A DNA stretch of 64,000 bases. Origin: Fusibacter_C sp942493125 (GTDB taxonomy: Bacteria > Bacillota > Clostridia > Peptostreptococcales > Acidaminobacteraceae). The notes under the pieces were generated by a model, which was not told the origin of the DNA, made no database searches, and saw only the letters and a list, made by a program, of their open reading frames with translations. Below are positions 36,730-45,696 of the stretch, piece by piece (position 1 is the first letter of the stretch; the number at the start of each line of letters is the position of its first letter). Made by a program: the position numbers and the translations under genes. The stretch spans positions 1,550,001 through 1,614,000 of the forward strand of contig OW818667.1 of NCBI GenBank assembly GCA_942493125.1, given 5' to 3'.

Positions 36730-37161
36730 TTATTCACCACCCTTTTCGATAGCGTCGTCCTTCTTAACGAATTTACACTTGATTGGCAATTTGTTAGCAG
36801 CAAGTCTCATCGCTTCTCTTGCTAACTCTTCATCTACACCTGCAAGTTCAAAAAGAACTCTACCTGGTTTTACAACTGCAACCCAAAATTCTGGAGAACC
36901 TTTACCGGCACCCATACGTGTTTCAGCTGGTTTTTGCGTAACAGGCTTATGTGGGAAGATTTTAATCCAAACCTTACCGCCCCTTTTGATTCTTCTATTG
37001 ATAGCAATCCTGGCTGCTTCTATTTGATTCGCTGTAAGCCAAGCTGGCTCAAGCGCAACTAAACCGTAATCTCCGTAAGATACTGTATTTCCCTTTTGAG
37101 CAGTACCAGACATTCTGCCTCTGTGAACTCTACGGCGTTTTACTCTTTTAGGCATCAACAT
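36730..37161 (-). CDS. rplP: 50S ribosomal protein L16
   Basis: 143 residues. MLMPKRVKRRRVHRGRM at the start and the conserved RMGAGKGSPEFWVAVVKPGR block are present; the latter region carries the Arg that is hydroxylated in E. coli. It shapes the A-site tRNA path. ATG 37161 follows AAAGGAGG. It lies between rpsC and rpmC. Confidence 0.97.
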   Translation of the reverse strand: MLMPKRVKRRRVHRGRMSGTAQKGNTVSYGDYGLVALEPAWLTANQIEAARIAINRRIKRGGKVWIKIFPHKPVTQKPAETRMGAGKGSPEFWVAVVKPGRVLFELAGVDEELAREAMRLAANKLPIKCKFVKKDDAIEKGGE

Positions 37162-37191
37162 GGTTAATAGCCTCCTTTCACAAAACTTGAA

Positions 37192-37956
37192 TTAAATGTT
37201 ATTGTTTCTTTGTGGCTTTCTTGGACCTCTGTTTGGAGCAGTGCCTGCATTTCTTGGCTTTTGTGGACGTTTGTCAGTGACTTTTCTAGCTTCTTTTCTG
37301 CTGAGTCTAGTTTCTTCACTAATGCTTGGTAACACTTCGCCTTTATTGATCCAAACCTTAACACCAATTTTACCGAATGTTGTATCTGCTTCTGCAAATC
37401 CGTAGTCAATATCAGCTCTTAAAGTTGATAAAGGTACATTGCCTTCAGAATATCCTTCAGTTCTAGCCATCTCAGCGCCGCCTAAACGACCAGATGTTTG
37501 AACTTTGATACCTTCAGCGCCTGATTTCATAGCTCTACCCATTACTTGTTTCATAGCTCTTCTAAATGAAACTCTTTTTTCAAGAGAAAAAGCAACGTTT
37601 TCAGCAACAAGTTGTGCATCTACATCTACATTGTCAACTTCAGAAATATCTAATTGAATAGATTTCTTAGTTAATTTTTCTAATTCTTCTCTAAGAACTT
37701 TGATGTTTTCGCCACCTTTACCGACAACCATACCTGGTTTAGCAGTAAAGATATTTACATGAACTTTGTCATTCGCTGTTCTGTCGATATAAATTCTAGA
37801 GATACCAGCTGTGAAAAGTCTTTTCTTAACATACTTGCGTATTTCGTAATCTTCAAATAACAAGTCCGCAAAGTTCTTTTTATTTGCATACCATTTTGAG
37901 TCCCAATCTTTGATGACTCCGACTCGGAGTCCGTGTGGGCTAACTTTTTGACCCAT
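37192..37956 (-). CDS. rpsC: 30S ribosomal protein S3
   Basis: 254 residues, slightly longer than usual. MGQKVSPHGLRVGVIKDW at the start, the KH domain GKGGENIKVLREEL and DIDYGFAEA are conserved. A basic extension of about 35 residues at the end (KPRNAGTAPNRGPRKPQ) is rich in Pro, Asn and Arg and probably disordered. It lines the mRNA entry channel. Confidence 0.97.
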   Translation of the reverse strand: MGQKVSPHGLRVGVIKDWDSKWYANKKNFADLLFEDYEIRKYVKKRLFTAGISRIYIDRTANDKVHVNIFTAKPGMVVGKGGENIKVLREELEKLTKKSIQLDISEVDNVDVDAQLVAENVAFSLEKRVSFRRAMKQVMGRAMKSGAEGIKVQTSGRLGGAEMARTEGYSEGNVPLSTLRADIDYGFAEADTTFGKIGVKVWINKGEVLPSISEETRLSRKEARKVTDKRPQKPRNAGTAPNRGPRKPQRNNNI

Positions 37957-37972
37957 TCAGTATACCCTCCTT

Positions 37973-38308
37973 CTACTCTTTTTCAGCGACAACAACGCCA
38001 ACATGACTACTTCTCTTTAACACAGGATTTGCTCTACCCATTGATCCTGCGTTCCATCTTTTTAACGTTGGTCCTTGGTTTGCGTAGATGTCTTTAACGA
38101 TCAAAGTATCTACATCCATGTGATGGTTGTTCTCAGCATTAGCTACAGCCGAGTTTAATACTTTCAAGAATATTTCAGCACCTTTTCTAGGTGTAAACTT
38201 TAGTATAGCTTGTGCATCTTTAACATTTTTACCTCTTACCAAATCAGCGATAGGCTTCATTTTACGAGGAGAAATTCTAATGTGCTTAGCTTCCGATCTT
38301 GCTTGCAT
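37973..38308 (-). CDS. rplV: 50S ribosomal protein L22
   Basis: 111 residues. AKHIRISPRKMKPIADLVRG near the start and LKRWNAGSMGRANPVLKRSSH, the beta-hairpin that lines the exit tunnel, are normal, with no insertion of the macrolide-resistance type. It lies between rpsS and rpsC. Confidence 0.97.
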   Translation of the reverse strand: MQARSEAKHIRISPRKMKPIADLVRGKNVKDAQAILKFTPRKGAEIFLKVLNSAVANAENNHHMDVDTLIVKDIYANQGPTLKRWNAGSMGRANPVLKRSSHVGVVVAEKE

Positions 38309-38337
38309 TCTTAGTACCTCCTTTCGGATTATTGAAC

Positions 38338-38610
38338 TTATTTGCTCTTCTTATCTCCTGCATGTCCTCTGAATGTTCTAGTTGGTGCAAACTCACCGAG
38401 TTTGTGTCCAATCATATCTTCAGTTACATATACAGGAACGTGTTTTTTGCCATCATGAACTGCGATTGTATGACCAACCATTTGTGGGAAAATTGTCGAT
38501 GATCTTGACCATACTTTGAGAACTTTCTTCTCGCCAGCTGCGTTCATCTCATCAATTTTTCTCAACAGACCTTTATGGACAAAAGGACCTTTTTTAAGAG
38601 ATCTACTCAT
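38338..38610 (-). CDS. rpsS: 30S ribosomal protein S19
   Basis: 90 residues, typical of S19 (SRSLKKGPFVHKGLLRKI and FAPTRTFRGHAGDKK). It lies in the 30S head near the A site. ATG 38610 has AAGGAGG upstream. Confidence 0.97.
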   Translation of the reverse strand: MSRSLKKGPFVHKGLLRKIDEMNAAGEKKVLKVWSRSSTIFPQMVGHTIAVHDGKKHVPVYVTEDMIGHKLGEFAPTRTFRGHAGDKKSK

Positions 38611-38639
38611 TGAATATGTCCTCCTTTCAGTTTACGAAA

Positions 38640-39470
38640 TTATTTCTTTCTACGTGAAACGATGTACTTATCGTTTGGATTGCTTTTCTTTCTAGTTTTG
38701 TAGCCAAGTGCTGGTTTACCCCAAGGCGTAACAGGATTTGGTCTACCGATTGGCGATCTACCTTCACCACCACCGTGAGGGTGATCGTTAGGGTTCATTA
38801 CCGAACCTCTGACTGTAGGTCTAATACCCATGTGTCTCGTTCTACCCGCTTTACCGATTGAGATATTCTCGTGATCGATATTGCCAACTTGACCAATAGT
38901 TGCTCTACATTCTTTTCTTACGTATCTCGTTTCGCCAGATGGTAATCTAAGAAGTGCATATTTGCCTTCTTTAGCCATAAGTTGTGCTGAGTTACCAGCA
39001 GATCTTACTAATTGGCCACCTTTACCAGGCTTCATCTCGATATTGTGAACGATTGTACCAACAGGCATATTCATAAGTGGCATTGCGTTGCCAGTCTTGA
39101 TATCTTGTTGTTCGCCAGAAAGAACGACATCGCCTACTTTTAAGCCGTTTGGATGAAGAATGTAATTCTTTTCACCATCTGCATAAACTAAAAGTGCAAT
39201 ATTTGCGCTTCTGTTTGGATCGTACTCGATAGCAGAAACTTTTGCAGGTACATTATCTTTCAATCTTTTGAAGTCAATAATTCTATATTTTACAGTGGTA
39301 CCGCCACCTCTATGTCGAACAGTGATCTTTCCTTGATTGTTTCTACCTGAATGTTTTTTCAAAGCAACAACTAAAGCTTTCTCTGGTTGTTTTTTGGTAA
39401 TTTCTTCAAAAGTAGACATAGTCATCTGTCTTCTAGCAGGTGAAGTCGGTTTAAATTTTTTGATACCCAT
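38640..39470 (-). CDS. rplB: 50S ribosomal protein L2
   Basis: 276 residues. The C-terminal loop RGSVMNPNDHPHGGGEGRSP, with the His important for peptidyl transfer, is intact, and the N-terminal GRNNQGKITVRHRGGG is standard. ATG 39470 follows GGAGGG. Confidence 0.97.
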   Translation of the reverse strand: MGIKKFKPTSPARRQMTMSTFEEITKKQPEKALVVALKKHSGRNNQGKITVRHRGGGTTVKYRIIDFKRLKDNVPAKVSAIEYDPNRSANIALLVYADGEKNYILHPNGLKVGDVVLSGEQQDIKTGNAMPLMNMPVGTIVHNIEMKPGKGGQLVRSAGNSAQLMAKEGKYALLRLPSGETRYVRKECRATIGQVGNIDHENISIGKAGRTRHMGIRPTVRGSVMNPNDHPHGGGEGRSPIGRPNPVTPWGKPALGYKTRKKSNPNDKYIVSRRKK

Positions 39471-39499
39471 TGTTTAACCCTCCTTCGAATCTTTAATGA

Positions 39500-39790
39500 T
39501 TACATGCCTTCGAAGAATTCGATTGTTTTACTGTCAGCAGTTAATTTTACAATCGCTTTCTTCCAGCTTCTTGTATAACCTTGTGTTTTACCTTGTCTTT
39601 TAAGCTTGCCTTTTACGTGCAATGTATTTACTTTTTCGACTTTAACGCCGAAAACAGCTTCTACAGCTTTTTTGACTTCGGTTTTGTTTGCATCTTTCAA
39701 AACTTCGAAAGTAAATTTACGGTCTGAAGTTTGAAGCATTGAGTTTTCTGTTACGATTGGTCTTATAATAACATCATAAGGAGTTCTCAT
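39500..39790 (-). CDS. rplW: 50S ribosomal protein L23
   Basis: 96 residues with PYDVIIRPIVTENSM and KVEKVNTLHVKGKLKRQGK. It forms the main docking site for trigger factor and SRP at the tunnel exit. Its ATG overlaps the rplD stop codon by one base, indicating coupled translation. Confidence 0.97.
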   Translation of the reverse strand: MRTPYDVIIRPIVTENSMLQTSDRKFTFEVLKDANKTEVKKAVEAVFGVKVEKVNTLHVKGKLKRQGKTQGYTRSWKKAIVKLTADSKTIEFFEGM

Positions 39791-40416
39791 TATGCATACA
39801 CCTCCTCAAATTTCTCTACTGCACTTTTTGTGACTACGAAGAAATCATGGTTTAAGATGTCATACACATTTATTTCGCCAACAAATGTCGTTTTGATACC
39901 TTCAAGATTGCTTGTAGCTTTAATGACGTTTTGTTCAACATCACCTGTTACGATCAAAACTTTTTTACCAGCCACTTTGATATTATTAAGGATGCTAATC
40001 ATATCTTTTGTTTTTGGTGCTGCTAATGTGAGCTCATCTAAAACGATCATTTCATTTTCTAAAACTTTCGCGCTAAATGCAGACATCAATGCAAGTCTTT
40101 TCACTTTTTTAGGCAATGAATATCTATAGCTTCTTGGTTTTGGAGCGAACACCACACCACCACCAATATAATGAGGCGCTGTGATGGAACCTTGTCTCGC
40201 ATTACCAGTTCCTTTTTGTCTAAATGGTTTTCTACCACCACCACTTACTTCTGCTCTTGTTTTAGCAGATTGTGTTCCCTGTCTTTGGTTTGCTAAGTAG
40301 TTTTTTACAACTTCATGCATAACAGGTACGTTTGGCTCTATGCCGAAAACGTTTGCGTTTAATTCTATTTCACTGACTTTTTGTCCTGAAACGTTTATTA
40401 CATCTAACTTAGGCAC
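39790..40416 (-). CDS. rplD: 50S ribosomal protein L4
   Basis: 208 residues from GTG 40416, seven bases after AAAGGAGG. An ATG six codons earlier overlaps that ribosome site and is rejected. The tunnel-lining loop RAEVSGGGRKPFRQKGTG is wild type. In gamma-proteobacteria L4 represses the S10 operon; whether that holds here is unknown. Confidence 0.97.
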   Translation of the reverse strand: MPKLDVINVSGQKVSEIELNANVFGIEPNVPVMHEVVKNYLANQRQGTQSAKTRAEVSGGGRKPFRQKGTGNARQGSITAPHYIGGGVVFAPKPRSYRYSLPKKVKRLALMSAFSAKVLENEMIVLDELTLAAPKTKDMISILNNIKVAGKKVLIVTGDVEQNVIKATSNLEGIKTTFVGEINVYDILNHDFFVVTKSAVEKFEEVYA

Positions 40417-40440
40417 TGTGCTTCCTCCTTTCATCAGCTA

Positions 40441-41073
40441 TTACTTGTTAACTTTAATAGCTTTTCTTATTGTGATACGACCTTTCTTTGGTCCTGGCAC
40501 TGCACCCTTAATCAATAAAAGGTTTCTCTCAACATCGAGTTTAACGATTTCAAGATTTTGTACAGTTACTTGCTCGTTACCCATTCTACCTGCCATTGGC
40601 ATGCCTTTAAAGACTCTAGCTGGGTAAGAAGCTGCGCCAATCGATCCGCCACCTCTGTGGTATTTAGAACCGTGGGTTTCAGGTCCTCTTGATTGGTTGT
40701 ATCTTCTGATTGGACCAGTAGTACCTTTACCTTTTGAAGTACCAGTAACATCAATCTTTTGACCATCTGTAAACAGGTCAGCAGTAATTGTCTGTCCAAC
40801 TTTGAACTCAGATGGATTGTCAACTCTGAATTCTTTTAATAATTTTTTGAAAGAAACACCCGCTTTGTTGAAATGTCCTCTCATTGGTTTGTTTACGTGT
40901 TTGTCCTTCACGTCACCAGTAGCAACTTGAATAGCGTTGTAACCGTCAGTTTCTACAGTTTTGATTTGAGTAACAACCATTGGTGTCACTTCAACTACTG
41001 TAACTGCTGTTACGATGCCGTCTTCGTTGAATACTTGGGTCATACCGATTTTCTTACCGATAATTCCTACCAT
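40441..41073 (-). CDS. rplC: 50S ribosomal protein L3
   Basis: 210 residues. GIIGKKIGMTQVFNEDG at the start and the long loop YHRGGGSIGAASYPARVFKG, which reaches the peptidyl transferase centre, are normal. ATG 41073 follows GGAGG. It lies after rpsJ with a 104-bp gap. Confidence 0.97.
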   Translation of the reverse strand: MVGIIGKKIGMTQVFNEDGIVTAVTVVEVTPMVVTQIKTVETDGYNAIQVATGDVKDKHVNKPMRGHFNKAGVSFKKLLKEFRVDNPSEFKVGQTITADLFTDGQKIDVTGTSKGKGTTGPIRRYNQSRGPETHGSKYHRGGGSIGAASYPARVFKGMPMAGRMGNEQVTVQNLEIVKLDVERNLLLIKGAVPGPKKGRITIRKAIKVNK

Positions 41074-41177
41074 GCGTTTCGCACCTCCTAATATTCTTAC
41101 AGCGGATTACCTAATGTAATCATCCTAAAAAATCAGGTTTATCTATTTAAACCGAAATCTTAGTCCAAATTAATTTG

Positions 41178-41489
41178 TTACAATTTGATTTCTACGTCAA
41201 CGCCAGCTGGTAATTCGAGTTTCATAAGCGCGTCTACCGTTTTTTGACCTGGGTTCAAGATGTCAATCAGTCTTTTGTGTGTTCTGATCTCAAATTGCTC
41301 TCTAGAGTCTTTGTACTTGTGTACCGCTCTTAAGATTGTGATGATTTCTTTTTTCGTTGGTAACGGAATTGGTCCTGCTACGTCTGCACCAGTCATTTTT
41401 GCAACTTCCACAATCTTTTGTGCAGTGTTGTCGAGGATTTTGTGATCGAAAGATTTCAATCTGATTCTAATTTTTTGCTTGTTAGCCAT
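41178..41489 (-). CDS. rpsJ: 30S ribosomal protein S10
   Basis: 103 residues from ATG 41489 (ANKQKIRIRLKSFDHK after Met), with AAAAAAGGAGG upstream; the frame stays open for 42 earlier codons, but that part is the operon leader. GPIPLPTKKEIITILR and the tip HKYKDSREQFEIRTHKR are standard. It also joins NusB in antitermination complexes. First gene of the S10 operon. Confidence 0.97.
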   Translation of the reverse strand: MANKQKIRIRLKSFDHKILDNTAQKIVEVAKMTGADVAGPIPLPTKKEIITILRAVHKYKDSREQFEIRTHKRLIDILNPGQKTVDALMKLELPAGVDVEIKL

Positions 41490-41679
41490 TGCTAAACCTC
41501 CTTTTTTTATCGCATGTCTACCGTGATCATGCAATCGAGTTGTATTGTCCACCGTGCCGGGTGTTTCCTGGTTAGGTGAGCATAAAAACTCGTCGCCCAT
41601 ATCAAGTATGAACAATTCTCGGCGAAAATTCTCTCACAGTTAAGTAACTTTTCGCGTCATCGCATTAGTGCACCATAAT
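41490..41679 (-). promoter_or_regulatory. S10 operon leader
   Basis: About 185 nt of transcribed leader between the promoter at 41680-41708 and rpsJ. A seven-base-pair stem GCGAAAA...TTTTCGC and several weaker pairings are visible. It may hold autoregulatory structure, but I recognise no known S10-leader family. Confidence 0.45.
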
Positions 41680-41708
41680 AGTATATAATAACCCCTTGAT
41701 AATATCAA
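41680..41708 (-). promoter_or_regulatory. S10 operon promoter, overlapping the tuf terminator hairpin
   Basis: -35 TTGATA (41703-41708), a 17-bp spacer and -10 TATACT (41680-41685) on the minus strand. The -35 and most of the spacer lie within the hairpin at 41687-41717. Confidence 0.65.
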
Positions 41709-41717
41709 GGGGTTATT
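41687..41717 (-). terminator. hairpin after tuf (str operon end)
   Basis: Perfect 13-bp arms AATAACCCCTTGA and TCAAGGGGTTATT with a 5-nt loop, 35 bp past the tuf stop. The T tract is short (TTATTATATA), so termination may be partial and read-through into the S10 operon is possible. Confidence 0.7.
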
Positions 41718-41751
41718 AGTCTCTTTACATATTTCTTTTTAGAAATATCTA

Positions 41752-42942
41752 TTAAGCAGTAATCTTGATAACAGAACCAGCGCCAACTGTTCTTCCGCCT
41801 TCACGGATAGAGAATCTTAAACCCTCTTCTACAGCGATTGGTGCGATCAGTTCGATGTTCATTTCGATGTTATCGCCAGGCATACACATTTCAACGCCTG
41901 GAGCAAATTCGATTGAACCTGTTACGTCAGTTGTTCTGAAGAAGAACTGTGGTCTGTAACCTTTGAAGAACGGTGTATGTCTACCACCCTCTTCTTTTGT
42001 AAGAACGTATACTTGTGCTTCGAATTTTGTATGTGGTTTGATTGTACCTGGTTTTGCAAGAACTTGTCCTCTTTCGATTTCTGTTCTTTGTACGCCTCTA
42101 AGAAGTAAGCCTACGTTATCGCCTGCTCTACCTTCGTCGAGAAGTTTCTTGAACATCTCTACGCCAGTTACAACTACTTTTCTTGGTGCTTCTGAAAGAC
42201 CAACGATTTCCACTTCTTCTTGAACTTTTACAATACCTCTTTCAATTCTACCTGTTGCAACTGTACCACGACCTGTGATCGAGAATACGTCTTCTACTGG
42301 CATTAAGAAAGGTTTGTCTGTCGCTCTTTCTGGTTGTGGGATATATACGTCGATGATGTCGAACATTTCGATGATTTTTTCTGCCCAAACTGGATCTCCC
42401 TCAAGAGCTTTAAGTGCAGAACCACGGATGATTGGTGTATCATCGCCTGGGAAGTCGTAAGCTGAAAGAAGATCTCTTACTTCCATTTCAACAAGTTCTA
42501 AAAGCTCGTCGTCATCTACCATGTCGCATTTGTTTAAGAATACAACGATATATGGAACGCCTACTTGTCTTGAAAGAAGGATATGCTCTCTTGTTTGTGG
42601 CATTGGACCGTCAGCTGCAGATACAACTAAGATCGATCCGTCCATTTGTGCTGCACCAGTGATCATGTTTTTTACGTAGTCAGCATGGCCTGGACAGTCA
42701 ACGTGTGCGTAGTGTCTATTTGGTGTTTCGTATTCAACGTGAGCTGTAGAGATAGTGATGCCTCTTTCTCTTTCTTCTGGTGCTTTATCGATATTATCGA
42801 AGTCTACTTTTGCGCCTAAGCCGTATTTTTCGAATAATACTTTTGTGATTGCAGCAGTTAGTGTTGTTTTACCGTGGTCAACGTGACCGATTGTTCCGAT
42901 ATTACAATGTGGTTTGTTTCTTTCAAATTTTTGCTTTGCCAT
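41752..42942 (-). CDS. tuf: elongation factor Tu, copy 1
   Basis: 396 residues. The GTPase motifs GHVDHGKTTL, DCPGHADYV and NKCDMVDD and the EF-Tu domains 2 and 3 are complete. It delivers aminoacyl-tRNA to the ribosome. It is the last gene of the str operon, 20 bp after fusA. The protein is identical to that of 57557-58747, and the DNA differs at only two third-codon positions that I found, both within the last 25 bp. Confidence 0.98.
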   Translation of the reverse strand: MAKQKFERNKPHCNIGTIGHVDHGKTTLTAAITKVLFEKYGLGAKVDFDNIDKAPEERERGITISTAHVEYETPNRHYAHVDCPGHADYVKNMITGAAQMDGSILVVSAADGPMPQTREHILLSRQVGVPYIVVFLNKCDMVDDDELLELVEMEVRDLLSAYDFPGDDTPIIRGSALKALEGDPVWAEKIIEMFDIIDVYIPQPERATDKPFLMPVEDVFSITGRGTVATGRIERGIVKVQEEVEIVGLSEAPRKVVVTGVEMFKKLLDEGRAGDNVGLLLRGVQRTEIERGQVLAKPGTIKPHTKFEAQVYVLTKEEGGRHTPFFKGYRPQFFFRTTDVTGSIEFAPGVEMCMPGDNIEMNIELIAPIAVEEGLRFSIREGGRTVGAGSVIKITA

Positions 42943-42962
42943 TGTTAGATTCCTCCCGCAGG

Positions 42963-45029
42963 TTATTTTTTAGTGATCAATTCTTCAGCGATGCTTCTTG
43001 GAACTTGTTCGTAGTGGCTGAATAGCATTGTGTAAGTACCACGTCCTTGCGAACTTGATCTTAACGACGTTGCGTATCCAAACATTTCTGACAATGGAAC
43101 ATGTGCTTTAATGATTTGTGCGCCATGAGCCATTTCCATACCTTCGAGCTTACCACGTCTAGAGTTGATATCACCCATAACGTCGCCAAAATACTCTTCA
43201 GGTACTGTTACTTCTATTTTCATGAATGGCTCAAGTAATACGGTATCGCCTTTTCTCATCGCTTCTTTAAATGCCATAGAAGCAGCAAGTTTAAACGCCA
43301 TTTCGTTTGAGTCGACTTCATGGTAAGAACCATCGTAAAGATTTGCAGTGACGTCAACGACTTCATAACCGCCTAAGATACCTGCTTTAAGTGAACCTTG
43401 AATACCTTCATCGATAGCTTTGAAGTACTCTCTTGGGACACTACCACCTGTAACAGTCGATTCAAATGCATAACCTTTGCCCGATTCATTTGGAGCAAAT
43501 TTGATTTTAACATGACCGTATTGACCTTTACCACCCGATTGTTTCGAGTATTTATAGTCAATGTCGGTAGCTTTTGTAATCGTTTCTTTGTAAGCAACTT
43601 GTGGTGCACCAACATTTGCTTCAACTTTAAATTCTCTTAAAAGACGATCTACGATGATCTCAAGGTGAAGCTCGCCCATACCAGCGATGATAACTTGACC
43701 TGTTTCTTCATCAGTATACGTTTTGAAAGTAGGATCTTCTTCAGCAAGTTTTTGTAGTGCAATACCCATTTTTTCTTGACTTGCTCTCGTCTTAGGCTCA
43801 ATCGCAACGCGGATAACCGGTTCCGGGAATTCCATAGACTCGAGAATGATAATATGGTCAGGATCACACAGCGTATCACCAGTTGTTGTAAATTTCAAAC
43901 CAACTGCAGCAGCAATGTCACCTGAGTATACTTTATCAAGTTCCTCACGCTTATTTGCATGCATTTGAAGAATTCTGCCGATTCTTTCTTTTTTATCTTT
44001 TGTCGAGTTGTGTACATATGATCCAGAATCCAAAGTACCTGAGTAAACCCTAAAGAATGTCAACTTGCCGACATAAGGATCTGTCATGATTTTGAAAGCG
44101 AGGGATGCAAATGGTAGTGAGTCATCTGAAGGTCTAGAAATTTCATTTCCATCTTCGTCAAGGCCTTTGATCGCTTCAACATCTGTAGGTGCAGGCATAA
44201 AATCTATAACTGCATCAAGCATCTTTTGAACGCCTTTGTTCTTGTAAGACGAACCACAAACAACTGGAACGATGACGTTATTAAGTGTCGCAATTCTGAG
44301 TGCTGCTTTGAGTTCATCAACGCTGATCTCTTCGCCCTCAAGATATTTTACCATTAATGTATCATCAGATTCAGCAATTGATTCTACCATGTTATGTCTG
44401 TATTCTTCTGCAAGCTCAGTCATATCTTCTGGTATATCAATAATGTCAATTTTTTCGCCAAGATCGTCGCGATAGTAATAAGCTTTCATTTCCATCAAAT
44501 CAACGATACCTTGGAATTTATCTTCAGCGCCAATCGGTAATTGGACCGGTACTGGATTAGCTTTGAGTCTATCCTTCATCATTTTAATAACTCTGAAGAA
44601 GTCCGCACCTGTGATGTCCATCTTGTTGACGAACGCCATTCTTGGTACGCCGTATTTATCTGCTTGTCTCCATACTGCTTCAGATTGAGGTTCAACCCCA
44701 CCCTTAGCACAGAAAACAGCAACCGAACCATCTAATACACGAAGCGATCTTTCAACTTCAACTGTAAAGTCAACGTGACCAGGCGTGTCAATGATATTAA
44801 TTCTTTTACCCTTCCAGACACAAGTTGTTGCAGCAGAAGTAATGGTGATACCTCTTTCCTGCTCTTGCTCCATCCAGTCCATTGTAGCGCCACCGTTATG
44901 AACTTCACCGATTTTGTAGTTGATACCTGTATAATAGAGGATTCTTTCGGTAGTAGTCGTTTTTCCAGCGTCGATATGCGCCATGATGCCGATGTTTCTG
45001 GTATTCTCTAGTGAATAACCTCTACTCAT
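42963..45029 (-). CDS. fusA: elongation factor G
   Basis: 688 residues. GTPase motifs AHIDAGKTTTTER (about residue 17), DTPGHVDF and NKMDITGADF are followed by domains II-V, ending PRSIAEELITKK. It drives tRNA-mRNA translocation and ribosome recycling. ATG 45029 has AAAGGAGG upstream. A hairpin separates it from rpsG (45052-45083). Confidence 0.97.
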   Translation of the reverse strand: MSRGYSLENTRNIGIMAHIDAGKTTTTERILYYTGINYKIGEVHNGGATMDWMEQEQERGITITSAATTCVWKGKRINIIDTPGHVDFTVEVERSLRVLDGSVAVFCAKGGVEPQSEAVWRQADKYGVPRMAFVNKMDITGADFFRVIKMMKDRLKANPVPVQLPIGAEDKFQGIVDLMEMKAYYYRDDLGEKIDIIDIPEDMTELAEEYRHNMVESIAESDDTLMVKYLEGEEISVDELKAALRIATLNNVIVPVVCGSSYKNKGVQKMLDAVIDFMPAPTDVEAIKGLDEDGNEISRPSDDSLPFASLAFKIMTDPYVGKLTFFRVYSGTLDSGSYVHNSTKDKKERIGRILQMHANKREELDKVYSGDIAAAVGLKFTTTGDTLCDPDHIIILESMEFPEPVIRVAIEPKTRASQEKMGIALQKLAEEDPTFKTYTDEETGQVIIAGMGELHLEIIVDRLLREFKVEANVGAPQVAYKETITKATDIDYKYSKQSGGKGQYGHVKIKFAPNESGKGYAFESTVTGGSVPREYFKAIDEGIQGSLKAGILGGYEVVDVTANLYDGSYHEVDSNEMAFKLAASMAFKEAMRKGDTVLLEPFMKIEVTVPEEYFGDVMGDINSRRGKLEGMEMAHGAQIIKAHVPLSEMFGYATSLRSSSQGRGTYTMLFSHYEQVPRSIAEELITKK

Positions 45030-45051
45030 CGTTTATCCTCCTTTCGATAAA

Positions 45052-45083
45052 GCGGTTTAAGCCTAGCATGCTAAGCTTAAACG
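45052..45083. repeat. inverted repeat between rpsG and fusA
   Basis: GCGGTTTAAGCC and AGCTTAAACGC flank TAGCATGCTA, itself a palindrome, forming a long imperfect stem. There is no T tract. It may act as an RNA processing or stability element in the str transcript. Confidence 0.45.
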
Positions 45084-45096
45084 CAATTTGTAATTA

Positions 45097-45567
45097 TTAG
45101 AATCTGTAATGAGCAAACGCCTTGTTCGCATCAGCCATTTTATGAGTATCTTCTCTCTTTTTAACTGCTGCACCAGTGCTGTTAGCTGCATCCATAATTT
45201 CTTTTGCAAGTTTTTCTTGCATCGTTCTCTCGCCTCTTTTGCGTGAGTACGTTATCAACCATCTTAAGCCAAGTGTTTGTCTTCTTTCAGTTCTAACTTC
45301 GATTGGAACTTGATAGTTTGAACCACCAACTCTTCTCGCTTTAACTTCAAGAACTGGCATAATATTATTCATAGCAGTTTCGAAAACTTCAGCTGGGTCT
45401 TTACCCGTTTTTTCCTTAATCTGATCAAAAGCACCATAAACAATGCTTTGAGCGACGCCTCTTTTTCCGTCATACATAACGGCGTTGATTAATTTAGTGA
45501 CTACCTTGCTTCCATACATAGGATCAGGTAACACTTCTCTTTTTGGTACGCTTCCTTTTCTAGGCAC
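45097..45567 (-). CDS. rpsG: 30S ribosomal protein S7
   Basis: 156 residues. PRKGSVPKREVLPDPMYGSK after the initiator, LRWLITYSRKRGERTM and the ending HKMADANKAFAHYRF are canonical. The start is GTG 45567 with GGAGGG upstream. It nucleates the 30S head. A 129-bp gap with hairpins separates it from rpsL. Confidence 0.97.
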   Translation of the reverse strand: MPRKGSVPKREVLPDPMYGSKVVTKLINAVMYDGKRGVAQSIVYGAFDQIKEKTGKDPAEVFETAMNNIMPVLEVKARRVGGSNYQVPIEVRTERRQTLGLRWLITYSRKRGERTMQEKLAKEIMDAANSTGAAVKKREDTHKMADANKAFAHYRF

Positions 45568-45663
45568 GTTCTTCCCTCCTTATAATATCTTGTGGTCAAT
45601 CATCGGTACTCGACAATTTAATGTCGCTGTGCGAATTGCTATTGAATTTTTTTACTATATAAA

Positions 45664-45686
45664 GCCCCTTCCTTTCGGAAGAGGCC
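45664..45686 (-). promoter_or_regulatory. hairpin in the rpsL-rpsG gap
   Basis: The minus strand reads GGCCTCTTCC-GAAA-GGAAGGGGC followed by TTTATATAG. It is a stable tetraloop hairpin within the str transcript, about 10 bp after the rpsL stop. It may weakly terminate or act as an S7-type control site. Confidence 0.5.
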
Positions 45687-45696
45687 GGCTATATCA

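Noticed and set aside
37164..37409. Minus-strand 81-codon frame overlapping rpsC
   Set aside because: It is an alternate frame inside the S3 gene; the S3 frame is conserved to its end.
41490..41615. 42-residue N-terminal extension of S10
   Set aside because: The open frame runs back through the leader by chance; ATG 41489 has a strong ribosome site and gives the normal S10 start.
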